The notes: generated from the letters alone by a model not told the origin. 62,842 nucleotides of DNA from Natronincola peptidivorans (GCF_900111615.1 NZ_FOHU01000017.1:1-62842), one strand, 5' to 3'; counted from the stretch's first letter, positions 26,232-35,149 are shown. Program-made: numbers and translations.

Positions 26232-26447
26232 TGATATCATTCCTCAAGGTAAAAGAATTTATAAGCCTTTTGGTTTCTTCTATCAAAAACCTTATATAGT
26301 TTAGTCTACACAATAAATCCCCTATCTTCAATGGAAATTTTCTATGACACCTCTTAAAAACAAAATTTATATAACTCTGAAATAATCAGCATACTATTGT
26401 GATATAATTGAATTTACTGCATAATATTTTTTGGGAGGTGTTTTACC

Positions 26448-27278
26448 TTGTCAGTACTAAAGGCAATTATATTAGGTATCGTCCAGGGTTTGACTGAATT
26501 TTTACCCGTCAGCAGCTCTGGCCATTTATCCGTAACACAAATGCTGTTAAATCTTCCTGAGGATAGAATTCTATTTTTAACCGTGATGCTTCATCTTGGT
26601 ACTCTTATCTCGGTTTTCTTTATCTATGCCTCAGATATTTATTTGATTTGTAAAGAATTTATCCTCATGCTGCTGGAGGTATTTAAGGGTAAAGGAATCC
26701 AAGTCAATAATGAACATAGAAAACTAGGGGTTTTAATTATTATAGCGACTATCCCTACTGGTTTGATGGGTATATTTTTAAAGGATATTTTTGTAGGCTT
26801 TTACAACTCTTCTCTCATCATTGGTATCTCCCTCATCATTACCGGAACCCTTTTGTGGACAGCAGAAAAAATCCACAGTGGAAAAAGAAGCATTAAGCAA
26901 ATGAATTGGTTCGACGCTGTTATTGTTGGTGTTTTTCAAGGGTTAGCCATCACCCCTGGAATCTCCCGTTCCGGTGCTACCATTGTAGGTTCCTTGTTTA
27001 GAGGCTTTAATAAAGAGCTTGCCACAAAGTTTTCTTTTTTAATCTCTATACCCTCTATAGGAGGTGCCGTCTTATTGGAAATGAGAGATGCCATCACCTA
27101 TGGCACTGGTGATATGACCTTTGCGGTTCTTTTAGCTGGTATCTTGGCTTCCTTTTTATCTGGTATTTTTGCCATAAGGACCCTTATTAACTTTATTAAA
27201 AAAGAAAAGCTTTATTACTTTTCTTATTATACCTGGACCATCGGCAGTATCATTGTTATATTCAATATTGTCCGATAA
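26448..27278 (+). CDS. uppP: Undecaprenyl-diphosphatase
   Basis: 276 residues starting at TTG 26448, with GGGAGGTG 8 nt ahead. A BacA/UppP membrane phosphatase with about eight helices. The catalytic motifs GLTEFLPVSSSGHL and the second-half GxxQGLAITPGISRSGATI are intact. It recycles the lipid carrier for peptidoglycan synthesis and gives bacitracin resistance when overexpressed. It is divergent from the sigma-54 activator gene and ends in a terminator shared with asnB. Confidence 0.97.
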   Translation: MSVLKAIILGIVQGLTEFLPVSSSGHLSVTQMLLNLPEDRILFLTVMLHLGTLISVFFIYASDIYLICKEFILMLLEVFKGKGIQVNNEHRKLGVLIIIATIPTGLMGIFLKDIFVGFYNSSLIIGISLIITGTLLWTAEKIHSGKRSIKQMNWFDAVIVGVFQGLAITPGISRSGATIVGSLFRGFNKELATKFSFLISIPSIGGAVLLEMRDAITYGTGDMTFAVLLAGILASFLSGIFAIRTLINFIKKEKLYYFSYYTWTIGSIIVIFNIVR

Positions 27279-27299
27279 CATCTTAGAACTTCAACTACT

Positions 27300-27335
27300 A
27301 AAAAGCCCAACATTTTAATGTGTTGGGCTTTTTTA
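27300..27335. terminator. Bidirectional terminator between uppP and asnB
   Basis: AAAAGCCCAACA and TGTTGGGCTTTTTT form a 12-bp stem between two convergent genes, with A and T runs on the two sides. Confidence 0.9.
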
Positions 27336-27350
27336 TGCATATACACGTAA

Positions 27351-29192
27351 CTATACTATTTTTACCTTATACTCCTTCATCCATGTATTGACCTGGATTA
27401 AGTAAGCTAAAAGCTGGGGTCCTGTCATTAGTTGACCAAACCATGGTTTGCCAAAGGAGGCTCCTCCTGTTTCTACAATCTCCATCACCTTAGGAATATT
27501 AATCACATCTAATAGAGGGGAGGTAGTATCCTGTAGGATTTCTTTCATCTTTTGCTGTACCATCTTTGTGTAAAGAGGATGATGGGTTTTAGGATAAGGA
27601 CTCTTTTTCCTCTGCAATACTTCTTCTGGTAAAATTCCTTTGATGGCCTTTCTTAAAAGTCCTTTTTCCTGTTGATTATGATACTTCATTTCCCATGGTA
27701 CATTCCATAGGTATTCTACAATCCTATAATCAGCAAAGGGTACTCTTACCTCTAAGCTATTGGCCATACTCATTCGATCCTTTCTATTGAGCAACGTAAT
27801 CATAAACCACTTCATATTGAGATAGAATAACTCCCGCATTCTATTTGCCTTTGGATTTTCTCCCTCTAGCCTTGGTACTTCCTTGATGGTTTCTTCATAC
27901 TTGGTAGCTACATAATCCTCTAGAGAAATATTACGAAATGCTTCTGACATAATACCTTTTCTTTCCTTTGTAGACTTTGCCCATGGAAACGTATCCGCCT
28001 CAATGTCTTCCTGCCTTGTAAACCATGGATATCCTCCAAAGATTTCGTCTGCGCATTCTCCCGATAAAGCTACTGTAGCATTTTTTCTTACTTCTTTGCA
28101 AAAAAGGTATAGTGAGGAATCAACATCTGCCATTCCCGGCAGGTCACTGGCCTTCACCGCGTCCTCTAATGCTTGAAATAATCGTGGGTTATCCAGTAGT
28201 ATGCTATGATGCTGAGAACCTATATGGTTTTTCATAATTTTAATATACATTCCATCAGAGTTGGGTTGGAATTCATTCGCTTTAAAGTATAAATCATTGT
28301 CAAAATAATCAATGGAATAGGTATTCAGCTGTTCTCTCCCATCTCTTTTAAATGCATTAGCTGTGACTGCCGATATGGTACTGGAATCTACTCCCCCAGA
28401 CAAAAAAGTGCAAACAGGTACATCTGATACCAGCTGTCTTTCCATAGCATCTACCAGTAAATGTCTCACGTGCTCTACTGTTGTTGGAAAATCGTCCTTG
28501 TGCTCTTTGCTTTCCAGCTGCCAATACTGCTTTATTTTATAATCTCCCTCCTGAAATACTAACCAATAGGCAGGAGGAACTTCATGAATGTTTTTAAACA
28601 CACCGTTACCGGGAGATCTTGCAGGGCCTAGACCAAAAACCTCCGCTAATCCTTCTTCACCAACAATAGGCTCCACCAATGGATGTGCCAGAAGGGCCTT
28701 TATCTCGGAAGCAAACATAAAGTGCTCCCCTATCTTGGTGTAGAACAAAGGCTTTACACCTAACGGGTCTCTAGCAATAAAGAGTCTTTCTTTAAAGGCA
28801 TCCCATATCCCAAAGGCAAAAATCCCGTTGAATTTTTTTACGCAATCTATTCCCCACTCTATATATGAAATAAGTAGTACCTCTGTATCGGAATAAGATT
28901 GAAAATCATAACCTTTTTCCTTTAATTCTTTTCTCAAATCCTCAGTATTATAAAGCTCACCATTATAAATAATGGTATAAGTTCTATCACCTAGTCTTCT
29001 TGTCATCGGTTGTTTTCCACCCTCTGGGTCTACTACCACAAGACGTCGATGACCCAAAAGTACATTTTCTTTTTCATAGATTGCCATGTCATCCGGACCT
29101 CTTCTATTAAGCTTGTTTGTCATTTCTTCAATAATATGCTTTTGTGTTGAGATGTTTTCCTTAAGATTCATCCATCCAACGATACCACACAC
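27351..29192 (-). CDS. asnB: Asparagine synthase (glutamine-hydrolysing)
   Basis: 613 residues. The start must be the GTG at 29192, because it puts the nucleophile Cys directly after Met (M-C-G-I-V-G-W); a longer reading from 29201 would bury it. GGAGGAG lies 9 nt ahead. The N-terminal class-II glutaminase (about 1-200) shows RRGPDD and YNGELYN. The synthetase domain carries the PP-loop SGGVDSS and SGECADEIFGGYPW. It makes Asn from Asp, ATP and glutamine-derived ammonia. It is monocistronic between two terminators. Confidence 0.96.
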   Translation of the reverse strand: MCGIVGWMNLKENISTQKHIIEEMTNKLNRRGPDDMAIYEKENVLLGHRRLVVVDPEGGKQPMTRRLGDRTYTIIYNGELYNTEDLRKELKEKGYDFQSYSDTEVLLISYIEWGIDCVKKFNGIFAFGIWDAFKERLFIARDPLGVKPLFYTKIGEHFMFASEIKALLAHPLVEPIVGEEGLAEVFGLGPARSPGNGVFKNIHEVPPAYWLVFQEGDYKIKQYWQLESKEHKDDFPTTVEHVRHLLVDAMERQLVSDVPVCTFLSGGVDSSTISAVTANAFKRDGREQLNTYSIDYFDNDLYFKANEFQPNSDGMYIKIMKNHIGSQHHSILLDNPRLFQALEDAVKASDLPGMADVDSSLYLFCKEVRKNATVALSGECADEIFGGYPWFTRQEDIEADTFPWAKSTKERKGIMSEAFRNISLEDYVATKYEETIKEVPRLEGENPKANRMRELFYLNMKWFMITLLNRKDRMSMANSLEVRVPFADYRIVEYLWNVPWEMKYHNQQEKGLLRKAIKGILPEEVLQRKKSPYPKTHHPLYTKMVQQKMKEILQDTTSPLLDVINIPKVMEIVETGGASFGKPWFGQLMTGPQLLAYLIQVNTWMKEYKVKIV

Positions 29193-29302
29193 AGCCTTCA
29201 ACTCCTCCGTTGGTAAAATTGATATTCTATACTATCATATGAAAATACAGGAGAATGATGTTTGTCTATATAAAGAAAGCTGGCAGTCGAGAAATTTCTC
29301 AC

Positions 29303-29340
29303 TAAAAAACCTGCTATTTTTTCTATAGCAGGTTTTTGTT
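29303..29340 (-). terminator. Terminator of the CBS-domain gene
   Basis: AAAAACCTGCTA and TAGCAGGTTTTT pair across a 9-nt loop immediately after the CBS gene stop, with a T-run on the minus strand. Confidence 0.85.
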
Positions 29341-29341
29341 T

Positions 29342-29725
29342 TTATTTTGTGTTTTCTAAGAAATAATCGATGATATCGTCAATAGTTATGATCCCTACTA
29401 CTGCATCCTCTTCTCCCACCACAGGTATAGCGATAATATCATTTTGTCTTAATCTTTTAGCTATGGTATAGATATTTTCCTCTTTTTTTGCGGTAACCAC
29501 ATCTTTTGTCATTACCCATTCCACTGGACAGCTTTCATAATGTCCTGGATCAATCAAAAATCTGTAGATGTCCGCCTTTACTATCATCCCTTTTAGATTT
29601 CCCTCATCATCTACTACCGGTGTACCATTAATGTCTTTCTCCACCATTACTTTTAGGGCTTTATCAATGGTATCTACAGGACGTACAGTTACTAGTTTTT
29701 TTCTCATAATATCTTTGGCAAGCAT
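29342..29725 (-). CDS. Two-CBS-domain protein
   Basis: 127 residues from ATG 29725 (AAGGGGG ahead; the frame is open farther but overlaps the upstream gene). Two CBS modules fill the protein: about 1-62 (MLAKDIMRKKLVTVRP ... DINGTPVVDDEGNLKGMIVKADIY) and about 70-127 (WVMTKDVVTAKKEENI ... IIAIPVVGEEDAVVGIITIDDII). Such pairs bind adenine nucleotides and usually regulate another protein. No effector domain is attached. It is downstream of, and probably co-transcribed with, the unknown 241-aa gene. Confidence 0.92.
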   Translation of the reverse strand: MLAKDIMRKKLVTVRPVDTIDKALKVMVEKDINGTPVVDDEGNLKGMIVKADIYRFLIDPGHYESCPVEWVMTKDVVTAKKEENIYTIAKRLRQNDIIAIPVVGEEDAVVGIITIDDIIDYFLENTK

Positions 29726-29738
29726 TTTTCTTCCCCCT

Positions 29739-30464
29739 TTAAGCTTTGTAGATAATTCCATCACAAAAAATTGCTTTTATTGCTTGGCTCTCAGCATACA
29801 TTATGATTGGCATGTTCTTTTTTACGTATAGATGCATCGGAAATTTATAGGTTTTTATGACATTTCCACTCATGACCTTAAGCTTTGTTTCATGGGCATG
29901 GTTTCTACCCCCTAAATCTGCTAATCCACCACCAAAAAGTAGTCCTTCTGCCCCCATAACATCCATAGATAGCTCAGGATAATCAATAATTTTAGCAAAT
30001 ATGGGTTTCTCGTCCTTAAAAATATGGTTCTCCATGTCTATATAGTCCACCGCTTCCTCTATCTGAATACAGTTTTCATTATAAAATTTTACATTATTGG
30101 TGCCCACAAAAATATAACCTTGGATAGCTTCCTCATCTAAATGAATAAATCCATTGAAGCTTCTAAAATCTACAAATAGTAGGAGCTTTAATAGATAAGT
30201 TTCATTATAGCTGCCCAGGTCATTATACTTCTCCTTCCAAAGCTGTTTCAGCTCTAATTCTAGCTTGTCTTCATTGATCTTTCCCAGCATAGTTTTGCAG
30301 TTGTAAATATTGGCTATCATATTTTTTATTCCTTGAAAATCGATCTCAACATCTTCCACTGTAAGATGTGTAAGTGCAACTAATGCTGCGTTTTTCACAT
30401 CATGTGCATTATTAATAATAATCCCCAAGTGCTTCCCATTTTTGTCGCATACATTAAAAGCCAT
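29739..30464 (-). CDS. Protein of unknown function, 241 aa
   Basis: I do not recognise this family. It is a soluble protein without a signal peptide or membrane helix. Segments with likely beta structure alternate with short helices (GKHLGIIINNAHDV near the start; IDFQGIKNMIANIYN; AEGLLFGGGLADLGGRNHAH near 175-195; CDGIIYKA at the end). The Gly-rich GLLFGGGLADLGGRNHAHE stretch is the most striking part and could be a ligand loop. The gene precedes the CBS gene by 13 nt, so adenylate-regulated function is conceivable. GGAGAGAAATC precedes ATG 30464. Confidence 0.75.
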   Translation of the reverse strand: MAFNVCDKNGKHLGIIINNAHDVKNAALVALTHLTVEDVEIDFQGIKNMIANIYNCKTMLGKINEDKLELELKQLWKEKYNDLGSYNETYLLKLLLFVDFRSFNGFIHLDEEAIQGYIFVGTNNVKFYNENCIQIEEAVDYIDMENHIFKDEKPIFAKIIDYPELSMDVMGAEGLLFGGGLADLGGRNHAHETKLKVMSGNVIKTYKFPMHLYVKKNMPIIMYAESQAIKAIFCDGIIYKA

Positions 30465-30543
30465 GATTTCTCTCCTTTTATTTCGTAAAAATATGTTATG
30501 TAACTAACATTCTTTCTTTTTAGTAAAAATCCTTTTTTCTTTT

Positions 30544-31317
30544 TTAATCCATCATAATTATGCCTAAAGCCCTAAAGGTTTCCCACTCAATATTAGGGTT
30601 TTTATCAATCCCATGATATTTTTGAAAGTCGTATAGGGCTCGTTCCATCATAGGCCCATATTTGCCATCTAAATAATCATTATCATAATAACCTAATACC
30701 TGAAGTCTCCTTTGAATCTCCATCACATCGGCACCAAAACTTCCTGGCCTGATGGTTTTTAATCCATATCCAAAAGGACCATGTAAACCATTTATTATAG
30801 CTACCGGTGTCCCATGCTTCACATACTTATACAAATCTTCAACATCTTTATTGTTCATACGAATACACCCAGCTGAAGCGTTATAGCCAATGCTATCTGG
30901 TTTGTTGGTGCCGTGTATTCCGAATCTACCCCAGGGTACATTCAGCCCCATCCATCTAGTTCCGAATCCACTCCCCCATCGGGCTTTGTTGACAATTTCC
31001 CATGAGCCTAAAGGAGATGGGGTGCTTGGTTTGCCACTGGCTATGGGATACTTTTTTATTAATTCATTTCCATTGAGAAGATATAATCTTTTCTCTTCTA
31101 TATCCACTAGTATCTTTAAATCATTATAATCGGGATTGTTATCGAGCATCTTGTATTCCCATTGGATGTATTCTCCAAAATACTCACTGGCATATTTGTC
31201 AGATACACTTCCTACTTTTGCCAAATAGTTTTGATTGTATAATAAAATAATACTTCCTAAAGTAAGTATGCTTATAAAAAGTATTATTATAATTATTTTT
31301 TTTGACCTTTTATACAC
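30544..31317 (-). CDS. L,D-transpeptidase (YkuD) with peptidoglycan-binding domain
   Basis: 257 residues from GTG 31317, chosen because GGGGGAG stands 6 nt ahead; the ATG at 31338 lies before that site. One N-terminal membrane anchor (about 8-27). The YkuD domain (about 66-175) has HGTNKPDSIGYNASAGCIRM, with catalytic His135 and Cys151. A C-terminal peptidoglycan-binding-1 domain follows (about 185-250, RPGSFGADVMEIQRRLQVLGYY). It forms 3-3 cross-links or attaches proteins to the wall. A degenerate copy of part of this gene lies at 36699-36774. Confidence 0.92.
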   Translation of the reverse strand: MYKRSKKIIIIILFISILTLGSIILLYNQNYLAKVGSVSDKYASEYFGEYIQWEYKMLDNNPDYNDLKILVDIEEKRLYLLNGNELIKKYPIASGKPSTPSPLGSWEIVNKARWGSGFGTRWMGLNVPWGRFGIHGTNKPDSIGYNASAGCIRMNNKDVEDLYKYVKHGTPVAIINGLHGPFGYGLKTIRPGSFGADVMEIQRRLQVLGYYDNDYLDGKYGPMMERALYDFQKYHGIDKNPNIEWETFRALGIIMMD

Positions 31318-31495
31318 ATCCACTCCCCCTAAAGACATATTGCTTTGATTATAATCTATGAAGAGGGCTAGGGAATTATAATTGTTTGTTATAGAAATTT
31401 GATTATGAATTTCTGATCTATTATTTTAAAGCTTATTTCTTAACATTATTTCATTAACATCACTTCTTGGTTCTCTATGGAGTTGGACTCTCACG

Positions 31496-31540
31496 TTTCT
31501 CCATTTTCATGACTTAATCTACAGTAAATTCCTACATGGT
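31496..31540 (-). pseudogene. Remnant of a serine recombinase N-terminus
   Basis: On the minus strand this short stretch reads VGIYCRLSHENGE, the typical first strand of large serine recombinases, and then stops at TGA. A second, similar remnant lies at 36776-36822, also next to L,D-transpeptidase sequence. No catalytic domain remains. Confidence 0.5.
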
Positions 31541-31564
31541 GGTGTAGTGAAGGAAGGCAAATAG

Positions 31565-31593
31565 TTGACTTAGTCTTAATATTATGATAAATT
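31565..31593 (+). promoter_or_regulatory. Predicted promoter ahead of the ykkC-class riboswitch
   Basis: TTGACT (31565-31570), exact 17-bp spacer and TAAATT (31588-31593), about 45 nt before the aptamer. Confidence 0.6.
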
Positions 31594-31639
31594 TAGTTTG
31601 TAATTTTAAGCTTGCAAGCCATAATTTAATTATGTTTGT

Positions 31640-31733
31640 ATGTTTTCTAGGGTTCCGCAGTTTGTAACTGGCAGGTCCGAGAGAAAACGCACAGTTAACT
31701 GTGTACACGGAAGGATAAAAGCCTGGGAGATAT
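31640..31733 (+). ncRNA. ykkC-class riboswitch (probably guanidine-I)
   Basis: Conserved blocks of the ykkC RNA occur in order: CTAGGGTTCCG, GGTCCGAGAG, ACACGG and AGGATAAAAGCCTGGGAGA. Variable stems between them are complementary (CAGTT/AACTG and CACAG-TTAA-CTGTG). The ykkC fold has guanidine, ppGpp, PRPP and nucleotide-sensing subclasses; I cannot decide the subclass with certainty from sequence alone, and guanidine-I is the most common. It controls the two genes downstream. Confidence 0.88.
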
Positions 31734-31763
31734 TTAATAATATTTCTATGGCTTTTTTATTTT
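31717..31763 (+). terminator. Expression-platform terminator of the ykkC-class riboswitch
   Basis: AAAAGCC, taken from the 3' part of the aptamer, pairs with GGCTTTTTT, with an inner AGATATT/AATATTTCT stem. The overlap with the aptamer means ligand binding should disrupt the terminator and switch expression on. Confidence 0.8.
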
Positions 31764-31787
31764 TAAAACTTTTGAGGAGGTATTTTA

Positions 31788-32495
31788 ATGAAAAAATTTG
31801 TTGCTGAAGATGATTTTTGGAGCCTATTTCCCAATGCAAGGATTGGTGTTGTTACTTGCCATGGTATAGATAACTCTATAAAAGATACAGACAAATATAA
31901 GGATATGATTTATAATTCAGAAAAGGAAGCCTTAAAATATTTGAAGAATGAAGAATTTAGCAGTAACGAAGTTATAAAAGTATGGAGAGAGGCATTTCAA
32001 AAGTTTAAAACCAAGAAAGGTGCAAGATCATCAATTGAGGCATTGCTAAAACGAGTGTATAATGGAAACCATTTAGGGACGATTAATCCCCTAGTTGATA
32101 TTTATAACTGTATTTCATTAAGATACGGCTTGCCCTGCGGCGGTGAAGATATCAACACATTTGTTGGGGATATAAGATTGACTAAAGCAGTTGGAAATGA
32201 AGATTTTATTACCTTGGGAACGGATGAAAATGCACCACCCTATGAAGGTGAAATAATATATAAAGATAATGAGGGAGCTATTTGCAGGTGTTGGAATTGG
32301 CGAGAAGCAGTAAGAACAATGCTCACTGAAAATACAAAGAATGCCTTTTTATGTATTGAGTTAGTTGATGAAAGGAGATTGAAGCAATTAGAGAACGCCT
32401 TAAATGATTTAGCAACAACAGTACAGGAGAATCTAGGTGGAACATGTAAGATTTCAATTCTTGATATTAATAATAAAGAAGTATCAATAAACTAA
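31788..32495 (+). CDS. B3/4-domain (tRNA-synthetase-beta-like) protein
   Basis: 235 residues, cytoplasmic. The region about 55-200 (WREAFQKF, then SSIEALLKRV, NPLVDIYNCISLRYGLPCGGEDI, TLGTDENAPPYEGEIIYKDNEGAICRCWNWREA) is the B3/4 domain, first known from the editing region of phenylalanyl-tRNA synthetase beta subunit and also found alone. Stand-alone members have no proven role that I know of; tRNA or amino-acid-adduct handling is possible. AGGAGG precedes ATG 31788. It is the first gene under the ykkC-class riboswitch and is 18 nt from the radical SAM gene. Confidence 0.88.
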   Translation: MKKFVAEDDFWSLFPNARIGVVTCHGIDNSIKDTDKYKDMIYNSEKEALKYLKNEEFSSNEVIKVWREAFQKFKTKKGARSSIEALLKRVYNGNHLGTINPLVDIYNCISLRYGLPCGGEDINTFVGDIRLTKAVGNEDFITLGTDENAPPYEGEIIYKDNEGAICRCWNWREAVRTMLTENTKNAFLCIELVDERRLKQLENALNDLATTVQENLGGTCKISILDINNKEVSIN

Positions 32496-32513
32496 CTTGA
32501 GGAGGATAAAGGG

Positions 32514-33203
32514 ATGAGTTATTTCAGTTATAAAGATATTTATATTGAAGATGGAAGGGGAGTACTGGAAGTTAACATACTTCCAGAAAAGCATTGCAAC
32601 TTTGACTGCATATTTTGTCCTATTGGAAGGTCACAAAACAAGGTAGATACCCAAAAGTCATTTGATAAAATAGACAGTTCATTGATTGAACTAGGAAACA
32701 TCATAGAAAATAAAAAAGTAGAATTAATCTTTATTAACTCAAAAGGAGAGGCCTTGGTCCATGATAAAATCCGTGACATTATTGACCTAATCAAAAGTAA
32801 GAGAGTACCTGTAAGGCTGCTTTCTAATGGCTATTTGCTGGGCAGAGATGAATATATACAAATAGCCAATAAGTGTGATGAAATTATTGGAGAAATAAAA
32901 TCAATTTCAGAAGAAGATTTTCAAAAAATCCAAAGACCAATTGCAGGATATACACTAAAAGAATACATTTCAAACATGGTTTCCTTTAATAAGCAATACA
33001 AAGGGAAATTTATATTTGAAATTACTATCATTAAGGGCTATAACGATGATGAAGAATCCATTCATAAGATAAAAAATATTATTAAAGAAATATCTCCTGA
33101 TAAGATAATTATTACAAGAATGGAAGATGAAATATTTAAGAAAAAACTTGGTATAGCTGATGAAAGATTTAAGGAAATTTCTAATGCATTATTAAGTATT
33201 TAG
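32514..33203 (+). CDS. Small radical SAM protein
   Basis: 229 residues. The cluster motif is C28-x3-C32-x2-C35 in KHCNFDCIFCPIGR, and the GE-like SAM motif appears at INSKGEAL. Later strands RLLSNGYLL and FEITIIKGYND follow the barrel pattern; GEIKSISEEDFQKIQRP resembles the Elp3/wyosine-like (TYW1-related) group. It lacks any extra C-terminal cluster domain. The substrate is unknown. It follows the B3/4 gene with AGGAGG and shares its riboswitch control; a tRNA-related reaction would suit both, but this is inference. Confidence 0.88.
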   Translation: MSYFSYKDIYIEDGRGVLEVNILPEKHCNFDCIFCPIGRSQNKVDTQKSFDKIDSSLIELGNIIENKKVELIFINSKGEALVHDKIRDIIDLIKSKRVPVRLLSNGYLLGRDEYIQIANKCDEIIGEIKSISEEDFQKIQRPIAGYTLKEYISNMVSFNKQYKGKFIFEITIIKGYNDDEESIHKIKNIIKEISPDKIIITRMEDEIFKKKLGIADERFKEISNALLSI

Positions 33204-33533
33204 CAATACTAATAAATACTATTGTTATTATTGTGAAAAATTAAGGGTGATATTTGTTTCGTATTCTTTTTTGAGTGTACAGGATGAAAATGTGAAATGA
33301 AAATAATTTATTTATAAATGCGTAGGCATGTGATAAAAAGATTAAGCTATGGGTATGATTATGAGAAAAAACAATCGATGCAGTCCAACGAATTGCAAAA
33401 AGCTTATTCGAAAAAAATGCTAAGAAAAGAACTGAATCTAACAATACTACTACCCCTTCGAATAGTTGAACTCATAATCAAACTTGCTTCATATTTTCCA
33501 TCTGTTACTCCTTAAAAAGATGATGTGTCATTA
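33204..33533. other. Intergenic stretch, no convincing gene
   Basis: A 65-codon frame at 33318-33515 begins without a ribosome-binding site and I do not believe it. The sequence GATGAAAATGTGAAATGAA near 33282 recurs at about 37561, which hints at duplicated junction DNA. No terminator was found for the radical SAM gene. Confidence 0.4.
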
Positions 33534-33706
33534 ATCAGGCGGTCAAAGACCGCCCCTACACATTGACAATATGCAATTGTATCGACCAATAACTGGCGAC
33601 CACAGGTCGCCCCTACAATATACGATACCACACAACAGATAGGGGCACCACGCACCATGTAGGGGCGACCTGCGGTCGCCCGAATATGTAATATATTACG
33701 CATGAT
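33534..33706 (-). repeat. 173-bp three-hairpin element, copy A
   Basis: Nearly identical, in opposite orientation, to 42681-42853. It consists of three GC-rich palindromes, each beside TAGGGG: GGGCGACC-GCA-GGTCGCCC, GGCGACC-TGT-GGTCGCC and GGCGGTC-TTT-GACCGCC. The ends are loosely inverted (ATCATGCG / CGCCTGAT). No transposase is encoded, so it resembles a MITE or REP-like element. Its GC content is far above its surroundings. Confidence 0.85.
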
Positions 33707-33747
33707 TCATCTAATTCGTCTTATGAAAAGATAATGTTCCTCATTAT

Positions 33748-33882
33748 TTAGAGAGTTTTATCTTCTTTTAATTCCTTTATTGCATTTTTTACAGCCAGCT
33801 TAATAATAAAGTACAGTATAAACGCTGGAATAGCCAAAAATACTGGAAGTATAAATAAATTAACAATATTGAATGCTGACAT
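33748..33882 (-). CDS. Small single-helix membrane protein
   Basis: 44 residues from ATG 33882, with AAGGAGGG 7 nt ahead; the frame is open upstream but without a start signal. MSAFNIVNLFILPVFL begins a membrane helix (about 5-30) that ends in a charged tail, KNAIKELKEDKTL. No family recognised. The strong ribosome-binding site is the main support. Confidence 0.6.
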   Translation of the reverse strand: MSAFNIVNLFILPVFLAIPAFILYFIIKLAVKNAIKELKEDKTL

Positions 33883-34078
33883 AAGTTTTCCCTCCTTACC
33901 ATTGCATATAATCCATCTAATTCGCCTTAAAAAGATAGTGCAGCATATTGTGAACCTAAAATAATACTCATAATACAAGATTTGCAATTCTTTATGGATC
34001 TGACTAACTAAATGTTGTTTCTTTTATAAAAGCTTCTATTACTTTAAAACTAAATCGAACTATCCGTTGGTATAGTTT

Positions 34079-34471
34079 TCATGCAAACCACGTAAGTAAG
34101 CCTACAAGTATAGCTATAGGTAGTCTGGCTAAACCAATTTTTATCCAAGCCTGATCTCCTGAAATTCCAGATACAGCTGCTCGCCCTCTAGGGTTAAAAA
34201 TAATAACAGCAGCTTTCACAATCCACAGAACGGGTATTGCAACCATCAGTATCCAGCCAGCAACAGTTTTTTGAGCTGAAATAAATTCTATTAAAGCCAT
34301 TGCGTAAAAAGCTAGTAACAGAATAGATACAGTCACAAACCACCAAGGTCTTTTGCTAGATGCGTAAGCAGCCTGTTCTATTTTTTGCCATTTAGCACCC
34401 ATTGTCATCATAGCAACGCTAGTGATTAAAGCTGCAATTGATAAAGTTGTTCCGAATGCTTTTATAAACAT
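34079..34471 (-). CDS. Hypothetical membrane protein, four helices
   Basis: 130 residues with four hydrophobic segments (about 5-25, 42-64, 70-92 and 110-129). A loop with FNPRGRAAVSGISGDQAW lies before the last helix. No family recognised. AAAGGAGGAATC precedes ATG 34471. It lies alone in the accessory zone. Confidence 0.65.
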   Translation of the reverse strand: MFIKAFGTTLSIAALITSVAMMTMGAKWQKIEQAAYASSKRPWWFVTVSILLLAFYAMALIEFISAQKTVAGWILMVAIPVLWIVKAAVIIFNPRGRAAVSGISGDQAWIKIGLARLPIAILVGLLTWFA

Positions 34472-34882
34472 AAGCGATTCCTCCTTTTAATTTAGAAACT
34501 ATATACTAAAAATGTTGTTATGCTCTGTTATCTTTGCTTAAATGAAAAATTTAGTTATTTAATTAATTTAATTCCAATTTTATGGAGAAATCATTTATTC
34601 TATTAACAACACTTTGCTAGTACAGAGCCTTTCATAAATAATCACCTCACGTATTTAATTATAAATTAATTGTACCTAATTCTATAAACGCATAACTAAT
34701 TATTTTATTGTTTTTACTCATTTTACATCAAACAAGTCCTAGATATTACAATTTTCTTCCTTACTAATGTTACTCCTCTTCTTAGCTCCTCATTCCTGCA
34801 CTAGTTTCTAAGGCTATATATCCTTCTATTTTAACCTATCCCCTAAACATGCTATAATAAATATATAATGAAAGATTAAGAG
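34472..34882. other. Intergenic stretch, nothing recognised
   Basis: 411 bp of A/T-rich DNA. Apart from a TATAAT at about 34853 that could serve the next gene, I see no gene, RNA or repeat here. Confidence 0.4.
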
Positions 34883-35149
34883 GTGTTTCTTGTCAAATGG
34901 TCAGAGATAAGGAGACTTTATCCCAATCAATATGTAGTTTTAGAAGAATTGGAATTCCACATTAAAGGGAATAAAAAATATGTTGAAGATGTCGCCATTA
35001 TCAAGCCTATTGACGATTCTAAAGAGGCTACACGTGAATTAGTTCGTTCCAAAGGTAAGAAATTCGTTTATCATACTGCTGAGGAAACCATTGTAATAGA
35101 AGTTGTAAGAAGCCCTGGGGTTAGAGGAATTAGTAATCATGAAAATTGA
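34883..35149 (+). CDS. Hypothetical protein, usual partner of a retropepsin-like protease
   Basis: About 88 residues; WSEIRRLYPNQYVVLEELEFH at the start is typical of a small conserved protein usually found just before a retropepsin-like aspartic protease gene. The start is unclear: GTG 34883 is fused to the only AGAGG site, so the original start codon may be lost. It overlaps the truncated protease gene by 11 nt. Function unknown. Confidence 0.55.
   Translation: MFLVKWSEIRRLYPNQYVVLEELEFHIKGNKKYVEDVAIIKPIDDSKEATRELVRSKGKKFVYHTAEETIVIEVVRSPGVRGISNHEN

Noticed and set aside
29193-29341. Possible T-box or other riboswitch ahead of asnB
   Set aside because: No T-box sequence, no specifier structure; only the terminator of the preceding gene is visible.
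33318-33515. 65-codon frame between the radical SAM gene and repeat A
   Set aside because: No ribosome-binding site and no recognisable family; it enters the repeat border.
33512-33703. 63-codon frame starting MRNILHIRATAGRPYMVRG, also at 42663-42923
   Set aside because: It is produced by the 173-bp hairpin element; both copies code the same peptide only because the DNA is repeated.
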